Assembly: GCA_963826795.1 (NCBI GenBank)
Contig: CAWGYT010000009.1
Location: 558,001 to 622,000 of the forward strand
Length of the DNA: 64,000 bases
Reading direction: 5' to 3'
Source: CAWGYT01 sp963826795
GTDB lineage: Bacteria; Planctomycetota; Planctomycetia; Pirellulales; Pirellulaceae
The notes beneath the pieces were generated by a model. That model made no database searches. It worked only from the letters and a program-made list of their open reading frames with translations, and was not told the origin of the DNA. Position numbers and translations under genes: made by a program. Of this stretch, positions 1 through 8,991 are shown piece by piece (position 1 is the first letter of the stretch; every line of letters starts with the position of its first letter).

Positions 1-1452
1 GCGACTGTCGGCATCGCCAAACACGTTGTCGCAACGCTGAAGAATGCTTTCGACCGAGCCTTTCAGATAGGCCACCGGAGAGCCGTCCGGCCCCACATTG
101 TGCAACGTCGCCATGTACTGATGCTGCGACTCGAAGGGGATGGCGTCCAACCGCGGATGCTCTTGCTTCATGGTTTCAGGAGAGAAACCGGCTTTACGGG
201 CAGAGACAATCAAGGCGGCTTCCGTGGGATCACCTTCGGCCTGCCAGCCCTCTTCGGTTAGCGCAAGCGCCGAGTCGTTGCAGAGCAGCCCAGCCTTCAG
301 GCATTCGATGAGGAGCGGACGCTGGCGGGCATCCATCGTTTCTCCGTCACGCGAAAACTCTCCTTCCGGTGCATAACCGACGCCAGAAACAGCAAACAAT
401 TCGCCTCCCGCAAACACTTCCCGAACGGTCATCTGGTTTTGGGTCAGTGTGCCCGTTTTGTCGGAACAGATGACCGTCGTGCTGCCGAGAGTTTCCACCG
501 CCGGAAGTTTGCGAATGATCGCATTACGCTTTGCCATTTTGCCGACGCCAATCGCCAAAGTGATGGTCACCGCGGCCGGCAAGCCTTCTGGAATCGCGCC
601 CACGGCAAGAGCGACCGCCGCCATAAACATGTGCAACGCCGACTCGCCGCGGATAATGCCGACGAAAAACGTCACGGCGGCCATGCCGAGAATCACGTAC
701 AGAAGTATGCCGCTGAAATAAGCAATCTTGCGGGTCAACGGAGTGGCCAAAACCTCGGCCGAAGAGATCAACTCCGAAATGCGGCCGATCTCCGTGTTAT
801 CGCCGGTGCCCACCACGATTCCTGTGGCCGTTCCGTAGGTGACGAGCGTTGATGAATAAACCATGTTGCGGCGATCTGCCAGAACCGTGTCGTGCTCAAG
901 AGTCTCGGCATGCTTTTCGATCGGCACGGATTCACCCGTCAGGGTGGACTCATCAGTCTGCAATTCACGACATACAAGCAGTCTAAGATCTGCGGGAACC
1001 TTGTCGCCCGATTGCAGGAAAACGACGTCACCTGGCACAAGTTCCGCAGATGAAATGCGTTTCTTCTCTCCGGCGCGCAGCACGGTGGCTTCGCTGGTCA
1101 TCGCTCTGGCAAGAGCATCGATCGCTTTTAGTGCTTTCGACTCCTGCACAAATCCGATGATGGCATTCACCAGGACGACTCCCAGGATCACACCGGAGTC
1201 CACCCATTCTTGTAAAAGAGCCGTAATCAGCGCGGCGGCTAACAGGATGTAAATCAGGGGTTGATGGAACTCCAGCAGGAAGCGAATCAACGGCCCTTGG
1301 CCTTTTCTTTGCGTAATTGCGTTCGGTCCAAAACGTTCCTGCCGGTTCTCGACCGCAAAGAGATCCAATCCGCGGTCCAGATCGGTTTCCACGAGATCGA
1401 GAATCTCGGACTCCGGAAGATGATGCCAGTGTCTGCTGAGAATCGTTTCCAT
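1..1452 (-). CDS. Cation-transporting P-type ATPase (Ca2+/Mg2+-type), C-terminus beyond the window
   Basis: The reading frame opens with METILSRHWH after an AGAGGAG ribosome-binding site and runs without a stop to the window edge (484 codons of a family usually near 900), so the C-terminal half is missing. An N-terminal cation-ATPase domain (about residues 5-60) is followed by two membrane segments (about 65-100), an actuator domain with LTGES, further membrane segments with the PEGLP motif of type II ATPases, and the phosphorylation loop CSDKTGTLT with the acceptor Asp near residue 330. PEGLP plus the lack of a CPC motif points to a Ca2+/Mg2+/monovalent-cation pump (PacL/MgtA/CtpF-like) rather than a heavy-metal pump; the exact ion cannot be read. 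It is the last visible gene of a minus-strand stress cluster, 77 bp after a Usp gene, which recalls Usp/P-ATPase clusters of dormancy or hypoxia regulons; that parallel is an inference. Confidence 0.93.
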   Translation of the reverse strand, partial: METILSRHWHHLPESEILDLVETDLDRGLDLFAVENRQERFGPNAITQRKGQGPLIRFLLEFHQPLIYILLAAALITALLQEWVDSGVILGVVLVNAIIGFVQESKALKAIDALARAMTSEATVLRAGEKKRISSAELVPGDVVFLQSGDKVPADLRLLVCRELQTDESTLTGESVPIEKHAETLEHDTVLADRRNMVYSSTLVTYGTATGIVVGTGDNTEIGRISELISSAEVLATPLTRKIAYFSGILLYVILGMAAVTFFVGIIRGESALHMFMAAVALAVGAIPEGLPAAVTITLAIGVGKMAKRNAIIRKLPAVETLGSTTVICSDKTGTLTQNQMTVREVFAGGELFAVSGVGYAPEGEFSRDGETMDARQRPLLIECLKAGLLCNDSALALTEEGWQAEGDPTEAALIVSARKAGFSPETMKQEHPRLDAIPFESQHQYMATLHNVGPDGSPVAYLKGSVESILQRCDNVFGDADSR

Positions 1453-1529
1453 TCGTCTCCTCTGACCTTTCGCGTTTCCTCAGTTCGACCCGCTGCGACG
1501 AGTTCGGTCCGAATGCGGTTTCGCGTCGT

Positions 1530-2495
1530 TCATGGTCTCGCCTCAATCGTTTCGTCTGGCAAAGTCACGGGCGAAATGAAGTCGTTGGGCTTGATGGTCA
1601 GGACCGAACATGTGGCCCGATCAAGCACTTGCTCAGCCGTGTTGCCCATCAATGCCCCGACTACGCCCGTCCGAGCGATGGTTCCCATCACGATCAGGTC
1701 GATGTCCTGTTTCTTCGCCAACTCGGATATTGCGTGACCGGGCCCGATTTCGTCGTGGAGCAGGTGCACGCTATCGCTGCGGTGACTAAGTTTGTAGGGT
1801 GACAAAAAGTTGTCGAGCGCTGCGGCCACCTCCATCTCCGCTTTCCGCACTGTCTCCTCAAGCTTACCGGGGAGTGACCATGATTCATCTACGCTCGCCC
1901 CGATTAGCTCCCAAGCGTGAACGACGTGAAACTGGCCATTCTCGTACTCAGCGATGGACTGACCCAACTCCATGATCGTCTTGTTCATGATCTCCTGCGC
2001 GACGTCGTGAGGGGCGGGATCGACCGCGGCCAATACGCGGGAAAAACGCGGCGGTGCGTCGGCCCGAACGAGCCACACAGCACAAGGGCACTTGCGCAGC
2101 AAACGCATACTCGTCGTACCGAAGAACCCCGTTCGACGGCTATGGGCACCTTTAGTCACCCGTAGCACCAAATCGTGATTCGAACTCAGCACCTCGTGCA
2201 TGATCCCGAATGAAGTTTTTCCGAGGAGAACCCTGGTCGTAACATCGAACCCCGTTCGCGCAGCGGCCCGGCAATGGCCTCAAGGTTTTGGCGTTTGTCG
2301 TCCGCCAGCACTTGCTGTGTGCGGTCGCGATCCGGCATCGCCAGTCGTGAGATCCACGAGAATTCGGGCACGACATCCACGATTTTTTGATTTCGCCTGA
2401 TTATGCTCAGCGAGCCGGACGGCCCAGTGCAGTGCTGGATGTTCTTCGAAACGCGTATCCACTGCCACGAGGATGCTTTTGAATCGTTTCATCAT
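1530..2495 (-). CDS. Universal stress protein (two UspA domains), disrupted by two compensating frameshifts
   Basis: The N-terminal piece MMKRFKSILVAVDTRFEEHP and the long C-terminal piece from about 2201 down to 1530 share one frame, but the stretch between about 2390 and 2236 makes sense only in another frame (IVDVVPEFSWISRLAMPDRD...). An A6 run near 2385 behaves as one base too long and a G4 run near 2236 as one base too short. Corrected, it is a tandem UspA protein of about 320 residues: domain 1 carries the N-terminal strand VAVD, domain 2 the nucleotide-binding loop GTIARTGVVGALMGNTAEQ. Usp proteins bind ATP or act in stress survival. The start overlaps the stop of the upstream Usp gene (ATGA), which suggests translational coupling. 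Either two sequence errors or a pseudogene; I favour errors. Confidence 0.8.
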
Positions 2496-3547
2496 GAGCT
2501 CCTTTCAAGTGCGACTGGCGATTTGAAGCCCGGCGGTTTCACGGCCAGCAACGAGCACGGGATTCGAGGCAGTAGCCGCTCCGCCGTGTTGCCTGTTATG
2601 AATCCGGAAATGCCTGTGCGTCCCACCGTTCCCATCACGAGCAAGTCAATGTCGTGCTGCTCGATGCAGTTCATGATGGCGACCTCAGGTGGTTCGGTCA
2701 CGAAATGCACCTTGGCAGGCAGAGGCAAAGCGACTCCGGCGAGTTGCGTTTCGATGTGCTTTAATGCTTCGTCACGATGTTCTCGCATTTGTTCTGCCAC
2801 CATCTGCAGAGGGAAAAGGTGTTCAACAAACTCGCCAACATCGGAGGCATGAACCACATGAAGTTGAGCGTTCTGGAGCTTGGCCATTGAGCAGCCGAGT
2901 TCCATTGCCAGGTCACCGACCGCCCGTAAGTCGTGGGCAACGAGAATTGAATCAAAGGCTTGTCCGGTCCGTGGCTGCGTAACCCACACGGCGCAAGGAC
3001 ATTTCCGTAAGAGCTTGATTCCCGTGCTTCCCAGGAAGAAACCCTTGATGGCGCCCATGTGACGAGTCCCCACAAGCACCAGGTCATGTTGTTTCCGAAG
3101 GACCTGGCGAATCAGCTCTAACCAACTCGTGCCGACAACCACGTGGCTGTTCGCTGTGATTCCCTCTTCTCGAGCCTTTGTCACCAGTCCGTCCAACCGG
3201 TTCTGTTGTTTGCGAACTACTTGGCGAATTAGCTCCACCCGACTCTCTTCGATAACGCCGCGGCTTTCCGCCACAGCACCTGTTTCCCCAGCCTTTGCCA
3301 CCAGTTCAGCAAACCGCTTCTCTGGATCGTTTCCCTGGGACTCGTCTGCGCTGCTTCCGGAGAGCAATTGCTGAGCGCTAGCCGACAATTCCAAAGCGAA
3401 GAGAAAATGCACGGACGCAGAATTCAGCTTCGCTAGCCACAGTGCTTGGCGGACGGCTTCCGCGTTGGGCGCCGAAAGATCTTCAGTACCAGACGACTCG
3501 ATCCACGACAAATCGACGCCCACCAAGATCTTTTTGAATCGTTTCAT
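2492..3547 (-). CDS. Universal stress protein, tandem UspA domains with an internal duplication
   Basis: 351 residues. Domain 1 begins MKRFKKILVGVDLSW and ends at the nucleotide loop GTRHMGAIKGFFLGSTG; domain 2 begins FDSILVAHDLRAVGD and ends with GTVGRTGISGFITGNTAERL, a clear G-x2-G-x9-G ATP-binding loop. Domain 1 contains an imperfect tandem duplication of about 39 residues: a block starting LVAKAGETGAVAESRGV and ending VELIRQVVRKQQN is followed by a second block starting LVTKAREEGITANSHVV and ending LELIRQVLRKQHD. The second copy is the one that continues into the canonical fold, so the first is an insertion. It lies 39 bp after the DUF2934 gene and overlaps the next Usp gene by 4 bp, so they are probably co-transcribed. 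Confidence 0.9.
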   Translation of the reverse strand: MKRFKKILVGVDLSWIESSGTEDLSAPNAEAVRQALWLAKLNSASVHFLFALELSASAQQLLSGSSADESQGNDPEKRFAELVAKAGETGAVAESRGVIEESRVELIRQVVRKQQNRLDGLVTKAREEGITANSHVVVGTSWLELIRQVLRKQHDLVLVGTRHMGAIKGFFLGSTGIKLLRKCPCAVWVTQPRTGQAFDSILVAHDLRAVGDLAMELGCSMAKLQNAQLHVVHASDVGEFVEHLFPLQMVAEQMREHRDEALKHIETQLAGVALPLPAKVHFVTEPPEVAIMNCIEQHDIDLLVMGTVGRTGISGFITGNTAERLLPRIPCSLLAVKPPGFKSPVALERSS

Positions 3548-3586
3548 GCGACTTCCCCTTCGACAATCAGCCGTGACAAGTGCTTC

Positions 3587-3871
3587 CTATCCTGGAGCCG
3601 AGCTTGACCCGTTCCGTTCCGCGATGACTTCCCGTTCGGCCTCCAGCCAGAAGTCGAATCCGTCTCCCGCCGGGCACCCTGCCGCTTCCCATTTGCTGTA
3701 AGCGACAGCCCGAATCGTCTCTTCGCAGGCATCGGCGGGTTGCTGATTCGAGAGGCACGTTGCTTCGCGCCCGTGTTCGCCGGTCAGCGTCACGGTCGCA
3801 CCGGGGTCGGCAACGGAATCGTCCGCCGAGGTTAATTGGCTCGTTTGGTCTTTGACGATGTTCTCGGTCAT
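3587..3871 (-). CDS. DUF2934 domain small protein
   Basis: A 94-residue protein starting MTENIVKDQT; an upstream ATG at 3928 is also open but would overlap the preceding gene. The C-terminal half (IRAVAYSKWEAAGCPAGDGF, then DFWLEAEREV) is the DUF2934 signature, a short helical motif of unknown function often found near stress genes. The N-terminal half is Ser/Thr/Asp-rich and probably disordered. It sits between DUF4914 (43 bp upstream) and the Usp pair, all on one strand, which suggests a single operon. No catalytic residues are evident. Confidence 0.75.
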   Translation of the reverse strand: MTENIVKDQTSQLTSADDSVADPGATVTLTGEHGREATCLSNQQPADACEETIRAVAYSKWEAAGCPAGDGFDFWLEAEREVIAERNGSSSAPG

Positions 3872-3914
3872 GATCTTTCTCTTTGTGGACCCGTGCAACA
3901 GAGAACTGACAACA

Positions 3915-5804
3915 CTACTTTCGATCATGCGACTGTTGTGCGGATATCAGTTTCGCATATGTCTCGATCGGCGCCCGGTTCAAACATGCGTCAATGATGC
4001 GACGTCCCAACGGAGTCAAATCGGGAACGTCGAATTCTGCCAACTGCCGCGCGAAGAACTGAAAGAGCATTTCGGCGCCCGCGTCGTAGCCTGACTCGCC
4101 CACTTCCGGTTGCGTTTCAACCTGCAGGAACCAATGCGCCATCACCGCTCCTTCGACTTGGAGATGCCGCAGGGAATACCCGAGCAGTGGGCATCGCGAC
4201 GGTGCCAGTTGTTCGGGGCGAAACGGCGCATTGCCGCGGCGGGCAAGGTACTCACGAGTTAGCCATTGCGGCATGAAACCCACGCGCCAGGCGCCGATAT
4301 GTTGATTGGGGCACAAGACGAACAGCGTGTCCGGGGTGTCGATGATTTGTTGCAGCAGCAGGTTAGCCTGATCCACACGGCGGCCGGTCGCGAACGGCCA
4401 GTACGAACCGACGCCTTCGCTCGTCATGCCCTCGGTGTCAACGATGCTGGGGTTGCCGTGACCGCGCGGTGCGACCAGTCGCCACAGCCATGCCAACGCG
4501 GGCGGAAGAACGTGAAACAGCCCGAGAATGCCGTACGTCGGCCGTTCGCTTGTGCATGGTGGGGTCCGCACGCCAAAGCTGCGGATGTCCACTTCGACCG
4601 GTTCCTGGACAATGCCGGGCACGATTCGGCGCGGAATCACCACCCGTGGATTTGGGCACGGCTGTCCCGGTTCGTCCTGAATGTGCTCCCAGATCAACGC
4701 CCGGCTGTCCGGCACGGCATCGACGTTCAAGAACAGCAGCGGCTCAGGCGGATTCATCGTCAAGCGTTCGAGATGCGGGTCCACGCCGTACTCGTTGATG
4801 TGATTGACGCGCACGAACCAGGCATCTTCGGCGTCGATCAGCGACAACTTGCCGGAATTTTCGAGGCGCAGCGATGGTGGACAGAGAGCCATGTCGTCCG
4901 TCACCGGTCGCAGTTCGCAGGCCCGAGGCAAGATCAGATGTCGGCGTTCACCGCTGAGCACGTTTTCGCCCAGCAACAGCCGACCATCGTCTTCGCGGTG
5001 AATGTGTTCGAGCATCTCGCTCTTGCCGCCCCCGCTGGCCCCTTCGTGCATGATCGTGACATGATTGTCGTAAGGCGTGACGACTCGCACCGTGGAACAG
5101 TGGGCGGTCACCCAACCCTCTTCTTCCCCGCGGGCGATGAGCATGCCGTACACGCCCTTTTTGGCACTCGGGCCGGGATAGAGGTTGTAACTGAACAGTT
5201 CGTGCAACCCTTCAGTGCGATGATGCACAACGACCTGCTTTCCGTCGAAGTGCGTGTGGCGAAATGGCGGCGCAACATAGATGATGGCTCGAGGGTTGAA
5301 GTCTTCGCGGATTGTTTCGTAGTCCAGCATGCCTTGCAGCAGCGCCAGTCCCATCGCGAAGAACCCTGCATTGGCCGGACAGATGACGACGGCGTCGATC
5401 CCTTCGTCGTTTACTCCGGCCACAAACGGAAACATGGCCAGATGCTGCTGGCTGAGCCAGGTGAATGTTTCCTCGCGAATACCCTGAAATGGCGTGCCAA
5501 AGCGTTCGCGAAACCGGACCTTATTGGTAGGACGTTCGTCACCGATGCACATGCAATCGGGGTCCCGACGTCGCATGTATGGTTCCAAGTAGTTGGCGGA
5601 AACGCCGTTCCGAGTGCGGCAAACACGAGCCTCAGCGACGTTGCCTTTACCGATCACGTCATAGCTCACCTCATGCCAGCCGTGGATGGCGTCGCATACA
5701 GCCAGATCGACCAGGTCTTGGACACTCCTCGCCAACGTCAGGCTGGGGGCAGTAGAAACGATTCGCAAGGCTTCTTCGGGAAGGTTAAATCGGGTCCAAG
5801 GCAT
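3915..5804 (-). CDS. DUF4914 family protein with a P-loop (PEPCK/HPr-kinase-like)
   Basis: 629 residues from MPWTRFNLPEEAL, chosen because AGAAAGGAAG lies 6 nt upstream; an ATG 45 nt further upstream lacks a site. The protein matches what I know of DUF4914: a long soluble protein whose centre has the P-loop HEGASGGGKSEMLEH, resembling the nucleotide loop of PEP carboxykinase/HPr kinase folds. Other conserved-looking blocks are VVICPANAGFFAMGLALLQG and DAWFVRVNHINEYGVDP. No membrane segments or signal peptide are seen. Substrate and reaction are unknown; ATP or GTP binding is likely from the P-loop. Its place between an ArsR-type regulator and DUF2934/Usp/P-ATPase genes suggests a role in energy limitation or stress; that is inference. 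Confidence 0.85.
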   Translation of the reverse strand: MPWTRFNLPEEALRIVSTAPSLTLARSVQDLVDLAVCDAIHGWHEVSYDVIGKGNVAEARVCRTRNGVSANYLEPYMRRRDPDCMCIGDERPTNKVRFRERFGTPFQGIREETFTWLSQQHLAMFPFVAGVNDEGIDAVVICPANAGFFAMGLALLQGMLDYETIREDFNPRAIIYVAPPFRHTHFDGKQVVVHHRTEGLHELFSYNLYPGPSAKKGVYGMLIARGEEEGWVTAHCSTVRVVTPYDNHVTIMHEGASGGGKSEMLEHIHREDDGRLLLGENVLSGERRHLILPRACELRPVTDDMALCPPSLRLENSGKLSLIDAEDAWFVRVNHINEYGVDPHLERLTMNPPEPLLFLNVDAVPDSRALIWEHIQDEPGQPCPNPRVVIPRRIVPGIVQEPVEVDIRSFGVRTPPCTSERPTYGILGLFHVLPPALAWLWRLVAPRGHGNPSIVDTEGMTSEGVGSYWPFATGRRVDQANLLLQQIIDTPDTLFVLCPNQHIGAWRVGFMPQWLTREYLARRGNAPFRPEQLAPSRCPLLGYSLRHLQVEGAVMAHWFLQVETQPEVGESGYDAGAEMLFQFFARQLAEFDVPDLTPLGRRIIDACLNRAPIETYAKLISAQQSHDRK

Positions 5805-5862
5805 GTGCTTCTTCCTTTCTATCAATGTCTCCAGCGCAACTGACACCACGCGGCTTCAGGTC

Positions 5863-5931
5863 CTACGATTTCTCCAGCAACGGCAAGTCGAGCGATTGCC
5901 ACGCCTGAACCTGTTGCGACTGTTGATCCAT
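5863..5931 (-). CDS. Possible 22-residue peptide ORF upstream of DUF4914
   Basis: A short Gln-rich open frame (begins MDQQSQQVQAWQ) has an AAGGGA sequence 8 nt before its ATG and ends 58 bp before the DUF4914 start. It could be a real small peptide, a leader, or a truncated remnant like the Usp fragment just upstream. Nothing beyond start, site and position supports it. Confidence 0.25.
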   Translation of the reverse strand: MDQQSQQVQAWQSLDLPLLEKS

Positions 5932-5994
5932 CTGTATGTCCCTTTGTCTAAGTAACGTTCCTCCGGCGCTACGCGCTTTCCAAGAACAACACGC

Positions 5995-6115
5995 TTATCC
6001 AAGTGCGACCGGCGATTCGAACCCGGGCGGCGTTACGGCGAGCAACGAGCACGGACATAACGCGATCAGCCCACGACAAGTCGACGCCCACGAAGATCTT
6101 TCTAAACCGTTTCAT
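5995..6115 (-). pseudogene. Universal stress protein remnant with almost the whole gene deleted
   Basis: The fragment begins MKRFRKIFVGVDLSWAD, nearly the N-terminus of the Usp at 2492-3547, and then jumps within a few bases to its C-terminal end in another frame, PCSLLAVTPPGFESPVALG then stop. About 320 internal codons are missing and the junction is out of frame by one base. The DNA matching the tail region (around 6001-6054) is close to that at 2507-2563. This is a deletion derivative of a third Usp copy, lying between the ArsR-type gene and DUF4914 on the same strand. Confidence 0.85.
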
Positions 6116-6156
6116 GGAAGTGCCCTCCCGGTCGGCACGGCCGCATCAATCGTTGA

Positions 6157-6507
6157 TCAATCGGACCATTTGGACTTTGCTTTCTTGATTGCCTTACGCA
6201 CTTCCTCTGTTCGTTGATCCATGGGTGGCAAGAAGTCCATTCCTTGCACCAACCAATCCGCCAGCTCTTCCGCCCGAAGTCGATAAAACACGCTTCTCCC
6301 TTCACGGCGTTCAGCGACAAGTCGATGTGCTCGCAAGACCATGAGGTGTTGTGACACGCTCGAATGGGCGAGCTCCGTGGCACTTGCCAGCGAGGCTACA
6401 TCGCGCTCGCCTCTTCTTAGCTCCTCCAAAATCTGAATTCGCCGTGGGTGAGCTAAGGCTCTCAGAAACTCGGCTAGCTCACTGGCAGCAAGCAGGCGAT
6501 ATGGCAT
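6157..6507 (-). CDS. ArsR/SmtB-family winged-helix transcriptional regulator
   Basis: 116 residues from MPYRLLAASELAEF; AAGGAGGT lies 6 nt upstream of this ATG, so it is preferred over an in-frame ATG 30 nt earlier. The body is a typical ArsR winged helix: LAHPRRIQILEELRRGERDV, recognition helix region LAHSSVSQHLMVLRAHRLV, wing RREGRSVFYRL. There is no cysteine, so the metal-binding CxC/ELCVC sites of ArsR/SmtB are absent and the signal is probably not a metal bound by thiols. The C-terminal tail is Lys-rich. It is the first gene of the minus-strand stress run (Usp remnant, DUF4914, DUF2934, Usp, Usp, P-ATPase) and is the obvious candidate regulator of it; that is inference from position. Confidence 0.88.
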   Translation of the reverse strand: MPYRLLAASELAEFLRALAHPRRIQILEELRRGERDVASLASATELAHSSVSQHLMVLRAHRLVAERREGRSVFYRLRAEELADWLVQGMDFLPPMDQRTEEVRKAIKKAKSKWSD

Positions 6508-6885
6508 TCGTAGACCTCCTTCAGTGAGGCTCGGCAAGTCGCGCGCGAAGCGTGCTCATGACTCCCGCGACATAGATTCAAATCTTTGAATATTTGAACA
6601 TTTGCAATTCTCGTGCCGAAACGCGAATGGCGATATTTTGCAACGATAGAAGCTGTGCCACTCTGGCGACCGATGGCAGCGTGGCACGTGGCGCGTGCGA
6701 TCCCGCACGCTAGTCGCACAGATCTCGCCTCTGGCGACTTGGCGGCAGACGACTAACGTAAGCTCCCGTGTTCAGCCGTTTCCACCCCTGCAGCCACCCA
6801 AGGCGTCCTGTGATTCGCCCGATACCACGCCGTCCGGTTGTTCTCAGCCATCTCGTAGCCAATGTTCTGAATGCGGCTGAGGATC
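6508..6885. other. Intergenic region with no supported gene
   Basis: Between the ArsR-type start and the 15-bp repeat array I see no credible gene. The first roughly 90 bases upstream of the ArsR-type start are AT-rich (around 6570-6610, with overlapping aaatctttgaatatttgaac) and are the likeliest place for its promoter and an operator. Confidence 0.4.
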
Positions 6886-7033
6886 GAAAAAGAATCCCAG
6901 ACAAAAGAATCCCAGACAAAAGAATCCCAGACAAAAGAATCCCAGACAAAAGAATCCCAGACAAAAGAATCCCAGACAAAAGAATCCCAGACAAAAGAAT
7001 CCCAGACAAGAATTCCCGACAAAAGAATTCCCG
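6886..7033 (+). repeat. 15-bp tandem repeat array (acaaaagaatcccag)
   Basis: Seven perfect copies of a 15-bp unit run from 6901 to 7005, with one diverged copy before (6886-6900) and two degenerate copies after (aattcccg variants to 7033). Because 15 is divisible by three, both strands stay open and give artificial pentapeptide repeats such as VWDSF on the minus strand; I do not regard these as genes. The unit end (aatcccagac) is the same as the left end of the REP-like elements that follow, so the array seems to have grown from them. Confidence 0.95.
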
Positions 7034-7053
7034 ACAAAAGCAAGAATCCCAGA

Positions 7054-7470
7054 CCAAGAATCCCAAACGGTCTAAAAGAATCCCAAAAGAATCCCAGACG
7101 GTCTATTCTCCCGCTGACCGTCACAAGAATCCCAGACGGTCTAAAAGAATCCCAAAAGAATCCCAGACGGTCTATTCTCCCGCTGACCGTAACCCAAGAA
7201 GTAGCACCACAAGGGCAACAGTAGCCCCAGAACAGAGCCCAGACGGTCTATTCTTCCGCTGGCGACGTCGGACAGTCGAGGTGCGCATGACGTCGCTTGT
7301 CGTGTCGGGGGGGATCGCTTGCCGCGACGTGCGGTCGAAGGCAGGATGGGCGCGAGGCGATGATCGCAAGTCAAGTCACGCCGTGCATCGACAGGTCCAG
7401 ACCGACAGGTCCAGACGGTCTACGTTTGCGCTGGCCGACAGGTCCAGACGGTCTACGTTTGCGCTGGCGA
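7054..7470 (+). repeat. REP-like elements with core cagacggtcta, left flank of the transposase
   Basis: Two direct copies of a 69-bp block (7054-7121 and 7123-7190) each end in cagacggtctattctcccgc followed by tgaccgt. Another copy of the core with the tail ttcttccgctggc is at about 7238-7268. Two copies of a 33-bp block with core ccagacggtctacgtttgcg lie at 7403-7435 and 7436-7468. The core agacggtct is partly palindromic. All read toward the transposase gene at 7752-8806. Confidence 0.85.
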
Positions 7471-7751
7471 TGTTGGCCTAACGGGATGGACGAGACGATA
7501 CGCCCGTCAGCGACGTCGGGCGGCCACGATGGGCCGTCTAATCTGGGAAAGCCGATTGGGCGGGACGTGCAGAGGGAGGCGGCGTGGGCGCAGTGCGTGG
7601 CGGGGCGACGATCGCACGGTCGCGTCAAGCGGCGAATCTAGCCTGCCGTGCCGGCGGGGGCAGCCCTAAGCCGTCGCACCGCGGAGGTCACCTTCGTTGG
7701 CGGAGCGGACCGGTCAGAAATCGGCCAGGAGACCGCGAGTTCGATCGTCGA

Positions 7752-8806
7752 TCAAGCGAAAATCGTGGCGCAGGCGGTCGCGCCGCGAAACCAGCGCCGG
7801 CCCGCGCGACTCGCCGCCGCCCGTAACCGAGCGAGCGAGCCGACGACCTGGCCGAACCGGCGGTCGAACCCTCGGACCGCCTCCAGCCAGTGCTCCGCCT
7901 GGATCCCCAGTCGCTCCAGGATCGGTGCCAGCGACGAGGGAATCGAGCCCTGACGCTTCGAGCCGATCTGCCGGCCCGTCCAGTCGAGCAGTTCCAGATA
8001 CGTTTCCAGGCGGATCGGCAAGAGTCCTTTGTCGGACGCGCGCAGGGAAGTTGGGCACGCACGGCGCCGAGTTGACGGGGATCGTCTTCCGGAATCGTGA
8101 GCGGACAGAGCCAGTCGTCCGGACCGGCGGTGCCTTCCGCCACCGGCCGGGAGGCGCGCTGCGGCATGCCCTGGATCCGGTTGTAGGCGGACGTGTGACG
8201 CGCCTCTTCGGGGACCGTGGCTTCTCCGGCCCGGATGGGATTCAGATCCACATAGATCCCGCACAGCAGAATCGCCGCCTCGTCTTCGAGGCTTCGGCAC
8301 CCGAAGCGATGCTCCCAGAACGTCCCGCTCGTGCCCGACTCGCGGTTGAAACGCCGCGCGAGATGCTCGCACAGCGTTCCCATGAACCACGAGACATCGG
8401 CCAAACGCTGCCGCAGGACGTCGACGTCCGGCCAGCGGCGGCGTTCCCGCTCGAGTTCCTCGGCGGTGGGTTCCTCGATTCGTCCGTTTCCCGTCCGCTT
8501 CAGTCGAACCAGAATCCACCAGCGCCGCCGCACCTCGTCATCGAGATAGGTCGCCGCCAGATCCGGACGCGTGCGCAGGATCAGATGGAGATGGTTCGCC
8601 TGTTCGGCGTGAAAGCCAATGTCGATCGCGAACAACCCGGCCAGCTGCCGCTCGACCTCCTCGATCACCTCGCGGCGGTAGCCATAGTCGATCCCCGTCA
8701 CCGGATCCTGACCGCAGAGCCAGGCCCGCTGCACGCAGCGATTCCAGCAATGATAGACCCCCACTTCTCCTTTCTCGACCACGGTGCGGCGCGAAGAGCT
8801 CGGCAT
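7752..8806 (-). pseudogene. REP-associated tyrosine transposase (Y1/HUH, IS200-like), one frameshift
   Basis: Starts MPSSSRRTVVEKGE after AGGAGGGG. The family signature is clear: YHCWNRCVQRAWL, then the HUH-type metal site HAEQANHLHLILRTRPD, then a long basic central region and EHRFGCRSLEDEAAILLCGI, DLNPIRAGEA. Near 8056 the frame changes: the expected continuation RASDKGLLPIRLETYLELLD is in the frame that ends at 7752, and one extra C in a CCC run would restore it. The corrected protein is about 350 residues. REP-associated transposases act on nearby palindromes, and here both flanks carry inward-facing REP-like repeats. With one base missing it is either inactive or a sequence error; several other genes here show the same kind of break. 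Confidence 0.88.
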
Positions 8807-8991
8807 GGGACCCCTCCTGGCAAGCAGACAACCTCCTGGAACACCCGGCAGTATCCCCATCTCGATTCCCACGCCGCAACCCACCGTGCAACTTGGATCC
8901 TCGCTTGCCGGGCGTCTCTTCGGTCCGACACATAAGCGACCGCGTCGCCTGATGCGGCCGCACTCGTCGTCAAGAGGCCCCCGGACCCTCC

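Noticed and set aside
4266..5843. 525-codon ORF on the plus strand
   Set aside because: It is antisense to DUF4914, which has a clear family match, ribosome-binding site and P-loop; the antisense product is His/Arg/Gln-rich and domain-free.
6886..7033. CRISPR array
   Set aside because: The 15-bp units are directly adjacent with no unique spacers, and no cas genes are present.
6710..7481. Long ORFs on both strands over the 15-bp repeat, giving pentapeptide repeats (VWDSF, SGILL)
   Set aside because: They arise because 15 bp is divisible by three; all three frames stay open, there is no ribosome-binding site or recognisable domain, and the repeats continue into non-coding REP-like elements.
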